Part shown: piece after piece, positions 45,466 through 54,665 of the stretch
Numbering within the stretch: position 1 is the stretch's first letter
Layout of the letters: each line of letters begins with the position of its first letter
NCBI GenBank assembly: GCA_030123545.1
Contig: CP126124.1
Span: 1,984,001 to 2,048,000, forward strand
Direction: 5' to 3'
DNA length: 64,000 bases
DNA from: Burkholderiaceae bacterium
GTDB taxonomy: Bacteria; Pseudomonadota; Gammaproteobacteria; Burkholderiales; Burkholderiaceae_C
Notes under the pieces: model-generated
What the model was told of the DNA's origin: nothing
Database searches by the model: none
Seen by the model: only the letters and a program-made list of their open reading frames with translations
Program-made: the position numbers and the translations under genes

Positions 45466-46245
45466 TTATTTCATCAGTTGCTGACGCCAGCCCAGACCCG
45501 CCTGCGTGGTCGTCGCAGGCTTGTATTCGCAACCGATCCAGCCGGCGTAACCGATCTGGTCCAGATGCCTAAACAGGAACGCGTAGTTGATTTCGCCGGT
45601 GCCCGGCTCGTTGCGGCCGGGGTTGTCGGCCAGCTGCACGTGGGCGATGCGCGGCAAGTACTTTTGCATCGTCGCGGCGAGTTCGCCTTCCATGCGCTGC
45701 ATGTGGTAGATGTCGTACTGCAGGTAGGCGTTGTCCGAGCCGACTTCATCGAGCACAGACAGCGTCTGCGCGCTGCCGTGCAGGTAAAAGCCCGGGATGT
45801 CGAGGGTGTTGATCGGCTCGACCAGCAGCTTGAGACCGACCTTCTTCAGCTCAATCGCGGCAAAGCGCAGGTTCTCCACCAGGGTCTTGCGCAATTGCGC
45901 GTCCGGCACCCCTGCGGGGGCCTTGCCGACCAGGCAGTTGAGTTGGCCGACGCCCAGTGCCTTCGCGTAGGTGATGGCCTGCGCCACCCCCTCACGAAAC
46001 TCGCCGGTGCGATCCGGATGGCAGGCAATGCCGCGCTCGCCGCCGTCCCAGTTGCCTGCCGGCAGGTTGTGCAGCACCAGTTGCAGGCCATTGGCGTCGA
46101 GGCGCTGGCGGATGTCCTCGGCCTTGAAGGCATACGGGAACAGAAACTCCACTGCCTTGAAGCCATCCCGCGCGGCCAGCGCGAAGCGGTCGAGGAACGG
46201 CGCCTCGCTGTAGAGCATCGTCAGGTTGGCGGCAAGTTTGGGCAT
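45466..46245 (-). CDS. hyi: hydroxypyruvate isomerase
   Basis: 259-residue TIM-barrel enzyme that interconverts hydroxypyruvate and tartronate semialdehyde. Visible: KLAANLTMLYSEAPFLDRFA, FKAVEFLFPYAF, LLVEPINTLDIPGFYLHGSA, LQYDIYHMQRMEGELAATMQ and HVQLADNPGRNEPGTGEINY, IGCEYKP, the metal-binding pattern of Hyi. Thirty bases downstream of gcl, same operon. Confidence 0.94.
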   Translation of the reverse strand: MPKLAANLTMLYSEAPFLDRFALAARDGFKAVEFLFPYAFKAEDIRQRLDANGLQLVLHNLPAGNWDGGERGIACHPDRTGEFREGVAQAITYAKALGVGQLNCLVGKAPAGVPDAQLRKTLVENLRFAAIELKKVGLKLLVEPINTLDIPGFYLHGSAQTLSVLDEVGSDNAYLQYDIYHMQRMEGELAATMQKYLPRIAHVQLADNPGRNEPGTGEINYAFLFRHLDQIGYAGWIGCEYKPATTTQAGLGWRQQLMK

Positions 46246-46275
46246 CGGTGAAAACTCCTTGTCAGTGGCGATGGG

Positions 46276-48063
46276 TCAATCCAGCATGGAGACGGCAGTG
46301 GCCGTGGGCACGTCGCCCTTGCCAGACGCCAGTTCCTCGAACTCGGTGACATTGTCGATCTCCGTGCCCATGGAGATGTTGGTCACGCGCTCGAGGATCA
46401 TCTCGATCACCACCGGCACCTGGAATTCGGCCATCAGCTTCTCTGCCTGCTTGATCGCCGGCGCGATCTCGTCGGGCGAGTGCACGCGGATGGCCTTGCA
46501 GCCCATGCCTTCGGTAACCTTGACGATGTCCATGCCGTAGCCCTGCACCTCGGGCGAGTTGACGTTGTCGTAGGCCAGCTGAACGCAGTAGTCCATCGAG
46601 AAGCCGCGCTGGCTCTGGCGGATCAGGCCCAGGTAGCTGTTATTGACCACGATGTGGATGTAGGGCAGCTTGAATTGCGCGCCCACGGCCAGCTCTTCAA
46701 TGAGGAACTGGAAGTCGTAGTCCCCCGAGAGCGCGACGATCTTGCGCTTGGGGTCGGCCACGCGCACGCCAAGAGCCGCCGGCAGCGTCCAGCCGAGCGG
46801 GCCGGCCTGGCCTGCATTGATCCAGTGGCGCGGCTTGTACACGTGCAGGAACTGACCGCCGGCGATTTGCGACAGGCCAATGACCGAGACGTAGCAGGTG
46901 TCCTTGTCGAAGGCATTGTTCATGCACTGGTAGACGCGCTGCGGCTTCATCGGCACGTTGTCGTAATTGGTCTTGCGCAGGTACTGGATGTCCTTCTTGC
47001 GGCCCTGGCATTCGGCAGCCCAGGCCGAGAAGTCGCGCAGCTTGCCGGCCTTCTTCCACTCTTTGGCCACTTCAACGAAAAGTTGCAGCGCAGCCTTGGC
47101 GTCGGAGACGATGCCAAGCTCCGGTGTGAAGATGCGGCCGATCTGCGTGGGCTCGATGTCCACGTGCACGAAGCGGCGACCCTTGCAATACACCTCGGGC
47201 GAGCCGGTGTGGCGATTCGCCCAGCGGTTGCCCATGCCCAGCACGAAGTCGCTGGCCAGCAGGTTGGCGTTGCCGTAGCGCTGCGAGGTCTGCAGGCCGA
47301 CCATGCCGGCTTGCAGCGGGTGGTCGTCGGCAATCGCGCCCCAGCCCATCAGGGTGGGAATCACGGGCACGCGCAGCACCTCGGCCAACTCGACCAGCAG
47401 TTCGGACGCGTCGGCGTTGATGACGCCGCCGCCGGCCACGATCAGCGGTTTCGCGCACTCGTTCATGATGGCCAGCGCGCGCTCGACCTGCTTGCGCGTG
47501 GCCGTGGGCTTGTACACCGCCAGCGGCTCGTAGGTGTCGATGTCGAACTCGATCTCGGCCATCTGCACGTCGAACGGCAGGTCGATCAGCACCGGGCCGG
47601 GGCGGCCCGAACGCATCAGGTGAAAGGCCTGCTGGAACACGCGCGGCACCTGCGCCGGCTCCAGCACCGTGGTGGCCATCTTGGTGACGGGTTTGGCGAT
47701 GGACGCAATGTCCACCGCCTGGAAGTCTTCCTTGTGAAGCTTGGCGCGCGGCGCCTGGCCGGTGACGCACAGGATGGGGATGGAGTCGGCGCTGGCCGAG
47801 TACAGCCCGGTGAGCATGTCGGTGCCGGCGGGGCCCGAGGTGCCCAGGCACACGCCGATGTTGCCGGCCACGGCACGGGTGTAGCCCTCGGCCATGTGCG
47901 AGGCCGCCTCGACGTGGCGCGCCAGCACGTGGCTGATGGTGCCGCGCTCCTTGAGCTGGGCGTAAAAAGGATTGATGGCGGCGCCGGGCACGCCGAAAGT
48001 CTGCGTGACGCCTTCCTTTTCCATCACCAGCACTGCTGCCATCGCGGCCTTCATCTTTGCCAT
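46276..48063 (-). CDS. gcl: glyoxylate carboligase
   Basis: 595-residue ThDP enzyme joining two glyoxylates into tartronate semialdehyde and CO2. N-terminus [20 protein letters not shown]; the position usually held by a catalytic Glu is Val, as is characteristic of Gcl. ThDP/metal motif [20 protein letters not shown] then [12 protein letters not shown]. Start at 48063 matches family length (E. coli 593). First gene of the seven-gene operon; divergent from the LysR gene with 134 bases between. Confidence 0.96.
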   Translation of the reverse strand: MAKMKAAMAAVLVMEKEGVTQTFGVPGAAINPFYAQLKERGTISHVLARHVEAASHMAEGYTRAVAGNIGVCLGTSGPAGTDMLTGLYSASADSIPILCVTGQAPRAKLHKEDFQAVDIASIAKPVTKMATTVLEPAQVPRVFQQAFHLMRSGRPGPVLIDLPFDVQMAEIEFDIDTYEPLAVYKPTATRKQVERALAIMNECAKPLIVAGGGVINADASELLVELAEVLRVPVIPTLMGWGAIADDHPLQAGMVGLQTSQRYGNANLLASDFVLGMGNRWANRHTGSPEVYCKGRRFVHVDIEPTQIGRIFTPELGIVSDAKAALQLFVEVAKEWKKAGKLRDFSAWAAECQGRKKDIQYLRKTNYDNVPMKPQRVYQCMNNAFDKDTCYVSVIGLSQIAGGQFLHVYKPRHWINAGQAGPLGWTLPAALGVRVADPKRKIVALSGDYDFQFLIEELAVGAQFKLPYIHIVVNNSYLGLIRQSQRGFSMDYCVQLAYDNVNSPEVQGYGMDIVKVTEGMGCKAIRVHSPDEIAPAIKQAEKLMAEFQVPVVIEMILERVTNISMGTEIDNVTEFEELASGKGDVPTATAVSMLD

Positions 48064-48151
48064 CTGCCTATCTCCTGTGATCAATGGAACATTGCGCATG
48101 AGTGTGGCTAACCCCACCGCGTTGCGCAAGCCGAAGTTGCGCATTATGGTT

Positions 48152-48166
48152 ATTCCAAACTGGAAT
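48152..48166. promoter_or_regulatory. candidate LysR operator, gcl/LysR divergent region
   Basis: ATTCCA-AAC-TGGAAT: perfect 6-bp arms with a 3-bp centre, matching the T-N11-A rule of LysR-type sites. It lies 32 bases before the regulator ATG and 89 bases upstream of gcl, as expected for an autoregulated LysR activator of the operon. Confidence 0.55.
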
Positions 48167-48197
48167 TCGGACCGGATTTGTGTTTCACTTGGGCGTC

Positions 48198-49112
48198 ATG
48201 GACCGCATCCAGGCCGTCAGGCTCTTCATCCGCGTGGTCGACCTGGGGTCGTTCAGCAAGGCCGCAGCCGACATGGGGATCGGGCAGCCGTCGGCCACCA
48301 AGCTGGTGGCCCAACTGGAAAAGCAGCTTGGCGTGCGCCTGCTGCACCGGTCGACGCACGGGGTCACGCCGACCGAGATCGGCACCTTGTACTACGAGAA
48401 GTGCCGCCTGATCGCGCACCATGTGGACGAGGCCGAGAGCGTCGCGACGCTGATGCAGTCGCAGGTGCAGGGCGGGCTGCGTATCAGTACGTCGGTGGCG
48501 TTCGGCCGGCGCGTGCTGGCGCCGCTGGTGATGCACTTCATGCAGCTGAACCCGCGGCTGCAGATTGAACTCAACTTCGAGGATCGGTACGTGAACCTGG
48601 TCGAGCAGGGCATCGACGTCGCGATCCGCATGGGGCGGCTTGCCGATTCGACTCTGGGCGCACGCTATCTTGGTGTCAACCCCTGGGTGCTGGTGGCGTC
48701 GGACGACTATCTGCAACGGCACGGCCGGCCGCGGGTGCCAGCCGACCTCGCTGGCCACGAGGCACTGATCTACAGCACCGTGCAGGGCGACGCACGCTGG
48801 CACTTCACAGGGCCCGACGGCAAGGCGGTGGCGGTGGCGGTGCGTGGGCCGCTGCGCTCTAACAGCCTGTCCACGCTGCTGACCGCAGCCGGCGCCGGCA
48901 TGGGCGTGGCCGCGCTGCCATGCTATGTCGCCGACGGGGCGGTCGAGGCCGGCGAGGTGCTGCCGCTGCTGACCGACTGGGCGCTGCCGTCGCAGGAGAT
49001 TCACGCGGTCTTTCCGTCACCGCAACTGGTGCCGGCCAAGGTCAGCGGCTTCGTCGCCTGGCTTCAGGGACAGTTTGGCGACCGTTGGTGGGCGGCGCGG
49101 CGAGCGCGGTGA
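48198..49112 (+). CDS. LysR-family regulator of the glyoxylate operon
   Basis: 304 residues. N-terminal winged helix: MDRIQAVRLFIRVVDLGSFS, KAAADMGIGQPSATKLVAQL, EKQLGVRLLHRSTHGV. Effector domain with LRISTSVAFGRRVLAPLVMH and DVAIRMGRLADSTLGARYLG. Start at 48198 is the conserved LysR N-terminus. Divergent from gcl; probably activates the operon in response to a glyoxylate-related signal, which is inferred from position only. Confidence 0.9.
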   Translation: MDRIQAVRLFIRVVDLGSFSKAAADMGIGQPSATKLVAQLEKQLGVRLLHRSTHGVTPTEIGTLYYEKCRLIAHHVDEAESVATLMQSQVQGGLRISTSVAFGRRVLAPLVMHFMQLNPRLQIELNFEDRYVNLVEQGIDVAIRMGRLADSTLGARYLGVNPWVLVASDDYLQRHGRPRVPADLAGHEALIYSTVQGDARWHFTGPDGKAVAVAVRGPLRSNSLSTLLTAAGAGMGVAALPCYVADGAVEAGEVLPLLTDWALPSQEIHAVFPSPQLVPAKVSGFVAWLQGQFGDRWWAARRAR

Positions 49113-49646
49113 GTCGATTGGCGTGACAGATGACGGCCTATTAGTCTTACTGGGTCACAAGAGCAGCTTTGCGCCGGCTCTGCCGCAGCAGGGGCACAGC
49201 CCGATGCGAGCAATCAGCTCGTAACTCAAGCGGTGTCGAAGTGTCGTGATCGGATGGACCACGGTCGCTGTCCGCGCAGGACTACCTCGGGGGATGTAAT
49301 CCATTGGGAATGGCAGACACTTGGCGTTCGATGACTTTTTTTGCTGTCGACGGGCTTGTCGGCTTCAACTTCAGAACAACGGGCCACCGGCTACGTAGTG
49401 ATGGCGGGTGACGCTCGGCCCACGTACTTCATTTGAGAACTCATTGAGCTTGGCGACAGCACCGTGAATCGTCCCGTAGTAGAAGCACCAGTGCAGGCTT
49501 GGTGCCCTCGCCCACGTCCTGAGCCGTGTCCGTGGTCACAACTTCGCCCGGCAGCAGTGTTGTCAACTAACTCAGACGCAGGGCAATCTCTGCTACGAGG
49601 AAGATGATGTCCTCCATACTGTTCACTTTGCGGAACTCGCACAGCT
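49113..49646. other. 534-base region with a decayed gene, no intact CDS
   Basis: From 49113 to about 49380 I see nothing recognisable. From 49647 down to about 49500 the minus strand holds a degraded fumarylacetoacetate hydrolase-like fragment (see separate entry). Between 49384 and 49500 another minus-strand frame reads WCFYYGTIHGAVAKLNEFSN and VTRHHYVAGGPLF, coding-like but unidentified. Confidence 0.5.
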
Positions 49647-49647
49647 T
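49500..49647 (-). pseudogene. fumarylacetoacetate hydrolase-family remnant
   Basis: Minus-strand reading: KLCEFRKVNSMEDIIFLVAE, IALRLS, stop (TAG), LTTLLPGEVVTTDTAQDVGE, GTKPAL. This parallels the conserved FAH core in which a 'DMIFxVAELVxxxSRFTTLLPGDVIATGTPxGVG' type stretch ends in a GxKP turn. It has an internal stop and is cut at both ends, the 5' end by the TauE gene's stop. A dead relic of a ring-fission-product or acylpyruvate hydrolase. Confidence 0.55.
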
Positions 49648-50444
49648 CACCTAGCTGCGATGGCGGTGAAGAGCCCCAAGGCTGAAACGACAATCAACAA
49701 GTTGAGTACGAGCCGCTTCTGCCCGTCTGAAGGCGTAGTGCCGAACGCCCGCGCGCCAAAGCGCATGCCGACGAACATGGTCGGCCACAGCAGCATGATC
49801 CAGCGCAGCGTATCGGGCCCAAGTAGCCGCGAAGGCTTCGAGCCTGGCATGACCGTCAGTGCGAAACTCCACAAGAGCGCATAGAGACTCACGTATAGCA
49901 AGAAGCTGATCATGGTGGCCCGCACTTTGTTCGACGGAAGGTGTGTGGCGATCATTAGCATCGCGGCGATCACGCCACCGCTGGCGGCAAATCCGTTCAG
50001 GAAGCCCGAGGCCGCACCTGTCACGCCGCTCAAAGTGGCGCTCTTTCGAAAATGATGGCCGTCGACGAGTCGCAACGCTGCTGCACCGCACAGTAGCCCA
50101 CCGGCCACGATCAGCCGCAGTTGCTCGACCGGTACCCAAGACAATGCGGCAAGCCCGATCGGAACGAACACAGCATTGCCAATGAGAAGCGGCTTGAGCC
50201 ATAGGCGGTCTACGTCCCCAGTCACGGTGCGAATCAGGCTGGCACTGGCAATTGCTTCAAGCACGAGGGTGCCGGCAACGACCGGCCCAGGCGGCACAAA
50301 AGGCGTGAGTCCAGCCACCACCAACGCGGAAAAGCCGAAGCCGGAGAAGCCGCGCACCACGCCAGCTCCCAGCGCGATGACCACCGCCAATGCCAGCAGC
50401 GCCGGCGACCACGGCCACAGCGCGCCGGTGAAAGCGATCTGCAC
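49647..50444 (-). CDS. TauE/SafE-family membrane exporter
   Basis: 265 residues, about eight membrane helices in two related halves. Family motif-like segments: GAGVVRGFSGFGFSALVVAG near the N-terminus and GVTGAASGFLNGFAASGGVI in the second half. Members export sulfite or sulfonates, or import compounds such as toluenesulfonate (TsaS). It follows the GMC oxidoreductase gene by 6 bases, so it is the last gene of the sulfatase operon, a good fit for disposing of a sulfur oxyanion. Confidence 0.85.
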   Translation of the reverse strand: MQIAFTGALWPWSPALLALAVVIALGAGVVRGFSGFGFSALVVAGLTPFVPPGPVVAGTLVLEAIASASLIRTVTGDVDRLWLKPLLIGNAVFVPIGLAALSWVPVEQLRLIVAGGLLCGAAALRLVDGHHFRKSATLSGVTGAASGFLNGFAASGGVIAAMLMIATHLPSNKVRATMISFLLYVSLYALLWSFALTVMPGSKPSRLLGPDTLRWIMLLWPTMFVGMRFGARAFGTTPSDGQKRLVLNLLIVVSALGLFTAIAAR

Positions 50445-50450
50445 AGTCCT

Positions 50451-52091
50451 TTATCTCGTCGACAGCATGAGGTCGGCGCCTTTTTCGCCGATCATGATCG
50501 AGGGAGAATTGGTGTTCGACGCCGGGAGCGTCGGCATCACAGATGAGTCGATGACGCGCAGCGAATCGATCCCATGTACCTTGAGTTCGGCATCGACCAC
50601 GGCGCCGGCGTCGGGCCCCATGCGGCAAGTGCCGACCGGATGGAACGAGGTCGATGCCGACCCCCTGATATATGCAAGCAATTCTTCGTCGCCGCTGGTT
50701 ACGGCGCTTGGCCGCGTCTCGCGCACGATGAACTCGGCCAACGGCCGCTGTGCGGCCACCCGTCGCGCAAGTCGTACCGACGCCACCGCGTCGAGCTGGT
50801 CTTCCTCTTCGCTGAGGTAGCGCGGATCGATGATCGGATGCGCGTGCGGATCGGCGCTCTTGATATGTACATAGCCGCGCGAAGCGGGCCGCAACTGAAA
50901 GCAGCCGATCGAAAAGCCCGAGAACGCATCTAGCGTTGCGCCGGTCTTTCCGCCGGTTGTTTCCTCGAAGCGAGCGTTGCCGCTGAGCTGCGCGAGTTGG
51001 ATTTTCACGCTTGGCCGCTGCCGCCCAAGTTCCTGGTCACGCGCCGTGCGTGCCATCGCATGGATGGTAAACGCCGGGGTAGCCATGAGGCCGCGTCGCG
51101 TAGCGATGTACTTGATGCCCATGAGGCCCTGCCGCCACACGTTGCCGACAATCTTGTTGAGCCCCACGGGCCGGTTGGCTTCAAAGGTTATGCGCGTTTG
51201 AGCGTGGTCGACGAGATTTTCGCCGACGCCGGGTGAGTCATGCACGATCGGGATGCCCAACGCCTGAAGACGCTCTGCTTGTCCAATCCCGGACAGCTCG
51301 AGCAACTGCGGAGACTTGATCGGACCGGCTGCAACAACGACCTCGCGTGCCGCCCGTGCCCGTTTCAATTGTCCGCCCTGTTCGTACTCCACGCCCACTG
51401 CGCGGCGGCCTTCCAGAAGCAAGCGCGTAGCTAGCGCTTCGCTGGCTATTTCGAGGTTGGGCAGGCGAAAGCCGTTCAGATAAGCCGTTGCGGTATCGCA
51501 GCGCTGACCGTTGCGAGTATTGAGCTGCAGGTAACCGACGCCTTCACAGCGTTCGCCGTTGTAATCGTCGTTCGCGGGGACACCCGCAACGACGCATGCG
51601 GCGCGAAAGGCGTCTGATAGCTTGTCGGGCATCTCGTCCAAGCAACTGATGTGCACTGGACCATCGCGCCCCCTCCAGCGGTCTGCACCGATCGTGGTCG
51701 ATTCGAGGCGCTTGAAATAAGGCAGCACGTCCTGATAGCTCCACCCTGGGTTGCCGAGAGCGTGCCAATGGTCGTACTCCTCGGCCTCTCCGCGGACGTA
51801 GATGGTGCCGTTCACACCACTGCTGCCGCCAAACATGCGGCCGCGCGGCCAGTAGATCGTCTGTCCTGCCAGCGCGCTCTGTGCTTCGGTACGGAACGGC
51901 CAGACATAACGCTCGTCACCGACGATCTTCGCGATTCCGATCGGCGCGCGTACCCAAAAATCGCGCTCGCGCGACGCACCCGCTTCGAGCAACAGCACAC
52001 GGCCGCTCTGACGCTGGGCCAAGCGCGTAGCGAGCGGTGCGCCGGCCGAACCGGCGCCGATGACGACGTAAGCAAACTGCTGGTCTTCCAT
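50451..52091 (-). CDS. GMC-family FAD oxidoreductase
   Basis: 546 residues. FAD-binding YVVIGAGSAGAPLATRLAQ, GMC signature 1 PRGRMFGGSSGVNGTIYVRG and signature 2 AAGPIKSPQLLELSGIG; the C-terminus has the catalytic His in STSFHPVGTCRMGPD and a second active-site position in VMPTLPASNTNSPSIMIGEK (Asn where many members have His/Asn). Oxidises a primary alcohol, choline dehydrogenase-like in overall form. Start at 52091, 7 bases after the sulfatase stop. Product aldehyde could pass to the dehydrogenase at 56521. Confidence 0.88.
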   Translation of the reverse strand: MEDQQFAYVVIGAGSAGAPLATRLAQRQSGRVLLLEAGASRERDFWVRAPIGIAKIVGDERYVWPFRTEAQSALAGQTIYWPRGRMFGGSSGVNGTIYVRGEAEEYDHWHALGNPGWSYQDVLPYFKRLESTTIGADRWRGRDGPVHISCLDEMPDKLSDAFRAACVVAGVPANDDYNGERCEGVGYLQLNTRNGQRCDTATAYLNGFRLPNLEIASEALATRLLLEGRRAVGVEYEQGGQLKRARAAREVVVAAGPIKSPQLLELSGIGQAERLQALGIPIVHDSPGVGENLVDHAQTRITFEANRPVGLNKIVGNVWRQGLMGIKYIATRRGLMATPAFTIHAMARTARDQELGRQRPSVKIQLAQLSGNARFEETTGGKTGATLDAFSGFSIGCFQLRPASRGYVHIKSADPHAHPIIDPRYLSEEEDQLDAVASVRLARRVAAQRPLAEFIVRETRPSAVTSGDEELLAYIRGSASTSFHPVGTCRMGPDAGAVVDAELKVHGIDSLRVIDSSVMPTLPASNTNSPSIMIGEKGADLMLSTR

Positions 52092-52098
52092 GCCCACC

Positions 52099-53556
52099 TC
52101 AATCGAACGCGATAACGGCGCCCGGCGCGGGGGTGAAGCCCAGGTCGCCACGGGCGATCACGGCTTCGCGGCCACCATGCTCAGCGAGCAGTTCGGCCTG
52201 GCGTGCTTTGGCCTCGTGGTTCACGATTTCGGGGTCGCAGATGGCGCGCAGGCGCATCCGGCATTCTTCCAGCACGGCTTGATACTCGGGGAGTTGGGCG
52301 AGGTCGGTCAGCTCTTCCGGGTCGACCCTCAGATCGAACAGCTGGGCAGGATATCCAATGTAGTGAATGTATTTGTATCGGCCATGGCGAATCATGAATG
52401 CTCCGGTGGTCGAGCCCATGCCGTGGTATTCGACGAGCACGTTGCGATCCGGCACCTTGCCATTCGCGAGGTCGAACAACGAAGTACCTGGAAAACCATC
52501 GCGTAGCGTCGAGTCCTGTTCGCCCACGGCGTCGAGAATGAATGGATACACATCAACGTGGCTCACCGGTGTTTCGATCATGGCGCCGCGCGGAATGTCT
52601 CCGCCCGCGATGATCAACGGCACACCAGCCGTTTCTTCGAACATGGTGGACTTGCCCCACAAGCCGCGCGTACCGAGATTGTCGCCATGATCAGCGGTGT
52701 ACATAACGCGTGTATCGTCGGCCAACCCGGCATCTTCAAGCGCATGCAGCACCTTGCCGACGTTCTCGTCCAGGAACGTGCACAGACCGTAGTAGCCGGC
52801 CATTGCCTTCTTCACAGTCTCGCGGTCGAAGTAGTCGTCATAGTTGAAGCTGCGCCTGTAGTCGACCAGGTAGGGGTGGTTCGGGCGTTCGGCTGGTTCG
52901 TACAGCTTGGGTAACGGTAAGTCTTGGTTGTAGTAGCGGTAGTAGTGCTCCGGCGGCGCGGTGAGCGGGAAGTGCGGACAGACGAAGCTCACGAACAGCA
53001 CCCACGGCCGGTCGCTTTGGCGTTGGGCTGCTTCTCGCAACCAGATCTGCGCGCGTGCCGCGATCTCGCGGTCGTAAAACGTGTATTGGCTCTCGCCGGG
53101 GCCTGCGAACCGGGCCATCTTGTAGGCGCCTTTGCGGACAGGGAGGTCGCTTCGCACGAGGCCCATCAAGTCACCCTTGCCCTCGATGACATGCATTGGG
53201 ATGATTTCCTGGCTGAAGCCGTGATCTTCCTCGGGTTTGTGGAAGTGGAGTTTGCCGATCGAGACTACTTCGTGATCGCGGTCACGCAGCTTGTGATGCC
53301 AGCTCGGGACCGCGCCGTCGTAGGCATCGGCGTTGTCCCAGTATCCGATCTGATGAATGTACTTGCCCACCGCGAATGATGCGCGCGCCGGAATGCAGAC
53401 CGGACTTGTGCAGTAGGCCGCCGAGAAGCGCGTGCCGCGCGCCGCGAGCGCGTCGAGATTGGGGGTGCGCACGACGCCGTGGCCGTAGCAACCGAGCGCT
53501 TTCGGAGAGTGCTCATCGGACATGATCACTAGCAGGTTGCGGGCGGCGGCAGGCAT
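52099..53556 (-). CDS. type I sulfatase (formylglycine-dependent, choline-sulfatase-like)
   Basis: 485 residues. Hydrolyses a sulfate ester; cytoplasmic, as no signal peptide is present. Metal-binding RNLLVIMSDEHSPKALGCYG, sulfatase signature CTSPVCIPARASFAVGKYIH with the Cys of C-I-P-A-R as the residue converted to formylglycine, KLHFHKPEEDHGF and MYTADHGDNLGTRGLWGKST. First gene of the leftward operon, under the divergent control region at 53590-53723. Choline-sulfate is one possible substrate, not proven. Confidence 0.9.
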   Translation of the reverse strand: MPAAARNLLVIMSDEHSPKALGCYGHGVVRTPNLDALAARGTRFSAAYCTSPVCIPARASFAVGKYIHQIGYWDNADAYDGAVPSWHHKLRDRDHEVVSIGKLHFHKPEEDHGFSQEIIPMHVIEGKGDLMGLVRSDLPVRKGAYKMARFAGPGESQYTFYDREIAARAQIWLREAAQRQSDRPWVLFVSFVCPHFPLTAPPEHYYRYYNQDLPLPKLYEPAERPNHPYLVDYRRSFNYDDYFDRETVKKAMAGYYGLCTFLDENVGKVLHALEDAGLADDTRVMYTADHGDNLGTRGLWGKSTMFEETAGVPLIIAGGDIPRGAMIETPVSHVDVYPFILDAVGEQDSTLRDGFPGTSLFDLANGKVPDRNVLVEYHGMGSTTGAFMIRHGRYKYIHYIGYPAQLFDLRVDPEELTDLAQLPEYQAVLEECRMRLRAICDPEIVNHEAKARQAELLAEHGGREAVIARGDLGFTPAPGAVIAFD

Positions 53557-53589
53557 ATCTAGACTCCTTTAAGCATTGCAACTGTAGAA

Positions 53590-53605
53590 CTATATAGGAC
53601 TATAG
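53590..53605. promoter_or_regulatory. operator site 1, CTATATAGGACTATAG
   Basis: CTATA-TAGGAC-TATAG dyad. It covers the -10 box of the leftward promoter: TTGATT (53627-53622), 17-bp spacer, TATAGT (53604-53599), driving the sulfatase operon. Nearly identical to site 2 (one base differs, A/T at the centre). Presumed target of the GntR regulator encoded at 60445. Confidence 0.65.
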
Positions 53606-53696
53606 CGCATACCGCACACAAAATCAAGTAGGTTCGCGGGCACATTCGCGCGCTCAGGGTTTACCCGTGATTGGCGCAATCGGTATGCGGTTTGGG

Positions 53697-53724
53697 TTGA
53701 CTTTGTCCTATATAGGTCTATAGT
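53697..53724 (+). promoter_or_regulatory. rightward promoter with operator site 2, CTATATAGGTCTATAG
   Basis: TTGACT (53697-53702), 16-bp spacer, TATAGT (53719-53724). The operator dyad CTATA-TAGGTC-TATAG (53708-53723) fills the spacer and the -10 box, so a bound repressor would exclude RNA polymerase. Site centres are 118 bp apart, close to eleven helical turns, which would suit cooperative looping. Drives the ABC-oxygenase operon. Confidence 0.65.
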
Positions 53725-53762
53725 GGAGCAAGATCGCTTGGAAAAAAAGGAAAGGACAACAG

Positions 53763-54635
53763 ATGGATGCCCAGGTTTCAACGTTTCCCGCGACGGCCCG
53801 CCATCGCCACCACAGCAACCCCGGCGGCACGTTGACAAAGATTGCGTTTCAGGGCGTGAGCAAGCTGTACGGCGGCCACACCGGGAGTCAGACGCTTGCG
53901 CTCGATCGGCTCGACCTCGACATCAAGACCGCAGAGATCGTCACCGTACTCGGGCCGACCGGCTGCGGCAAGTCGTCCACCCTCAATCTCATCGCGGGTT
54001 TCGAGGAAGCAAGCACCGGCGTTCTGCGGCTGGACGGTGATCCGATCCGCGGCCCGGGGCCGGATCGGGCCGTAGTGTTCCAGCAACCTTCACTCTTCCC
54101 GTGGCTCAACGTGATCGACAACGTCACGCTGGGCGTTAAGTGCCGAGGTGTCCCGCGCGAACACTACAGCTCGCGTGCGGCACGGCTGCTGCAAGAAGTC
54201 GGCCTTGCCGGGTTCGAGCGCCACTACCCCTACCAGCTCTCCGGCGGCATGCAGCAGCGAGTGCAGATCGCCCGTGCCTTGGTCGCCGAGCCCAAGGTGC
54301 TGCTGCTCGACGAACCTTTCGGCGCGCTCGACTCGCAGACGCGCATCCTGATGCAGGAATTGTTGCTGCAGCTTTGGCAAGAATACAAGCCGACCATCTT
54401 CTTCATTACGCACGACGTGCCCGAGGCCATTTTCGTCGCCGATCGAGTGCTGGTAATGACGCAGCGGCCCGGGCGGGTCAAGTTGTCGGTGTCGGTGCGT
54501 GCGCCCAAGCCGCGCAGCGCGGAGTTCCTGAGCTCACCTGAATTCGTCGAGCTCCAGCGCGAACTGCTATGCGCAATTCAGGAAGAAGTCAATCCCAACC
54601 TCGTCGATCGCCGCGTCGTCGCTAGAGCGGCCTGA
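53763..54635 (+). CDS. NitT/TauT-type ABC ATPase of the catabolic island
   Basis: 290 residues. Walker A GPTGCGKSS (about 64-72), Q-loop VVFQQPSLFPWL, signature LSGGMQQRVQIAR, Walker B VLLLDEPFGALD, switch His in FFITHDVPEAI. A 25-residue leader precedes the ATPase fold. It is a close paralogue of the ATPase half of the fusion at 61240 (long identical runs such as HYPYQLSGGMQQRVQIARAL). First gene of the rightward operon; 30 bases before the binding-protein gene. Confidence 0.93.
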   Translation: MDAQVSTFPATARHRHHSNPGGTLTKIAFQGVSKLYGGHTGSQTLALDRLDLDIKTAEIVTVLGPTGCGKSSTLNLIAGFEEASTGVLRLDGDPIRGPGPDRAVVFQQPSLFPWLNVIDNVTLGVKCRGVPREHYSSRAARLLQEVGLAGFERHYPYQLSGGMQQRVQIARALVAEPKVLLLDEPFGALDSQTRILMQELLLQLWQEYKPTIFFITHDVPEAIFVADRVLVMTQRPGRVKLSVSVRAPKPRSAEFLSSPEFVELQRELLCAIQEEVNPNLVDRRVVARAA

Positions 54636-54665
54636 TCGGGTCTTATCACATAGGAGACAACACGT

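Noticed and set aside
46480..48111. 543-codon plus-strand frame opposite gcl
   Set aside because: A shadow of gcl; all family motifs are on the minus strand.
53589..53724. The CTATA repeats as an IS end or attachment site
   Set aside because: They are short dyads lying on two promoter -10 boxes in a divergent control region with no element between them; an operator pair explains them better.
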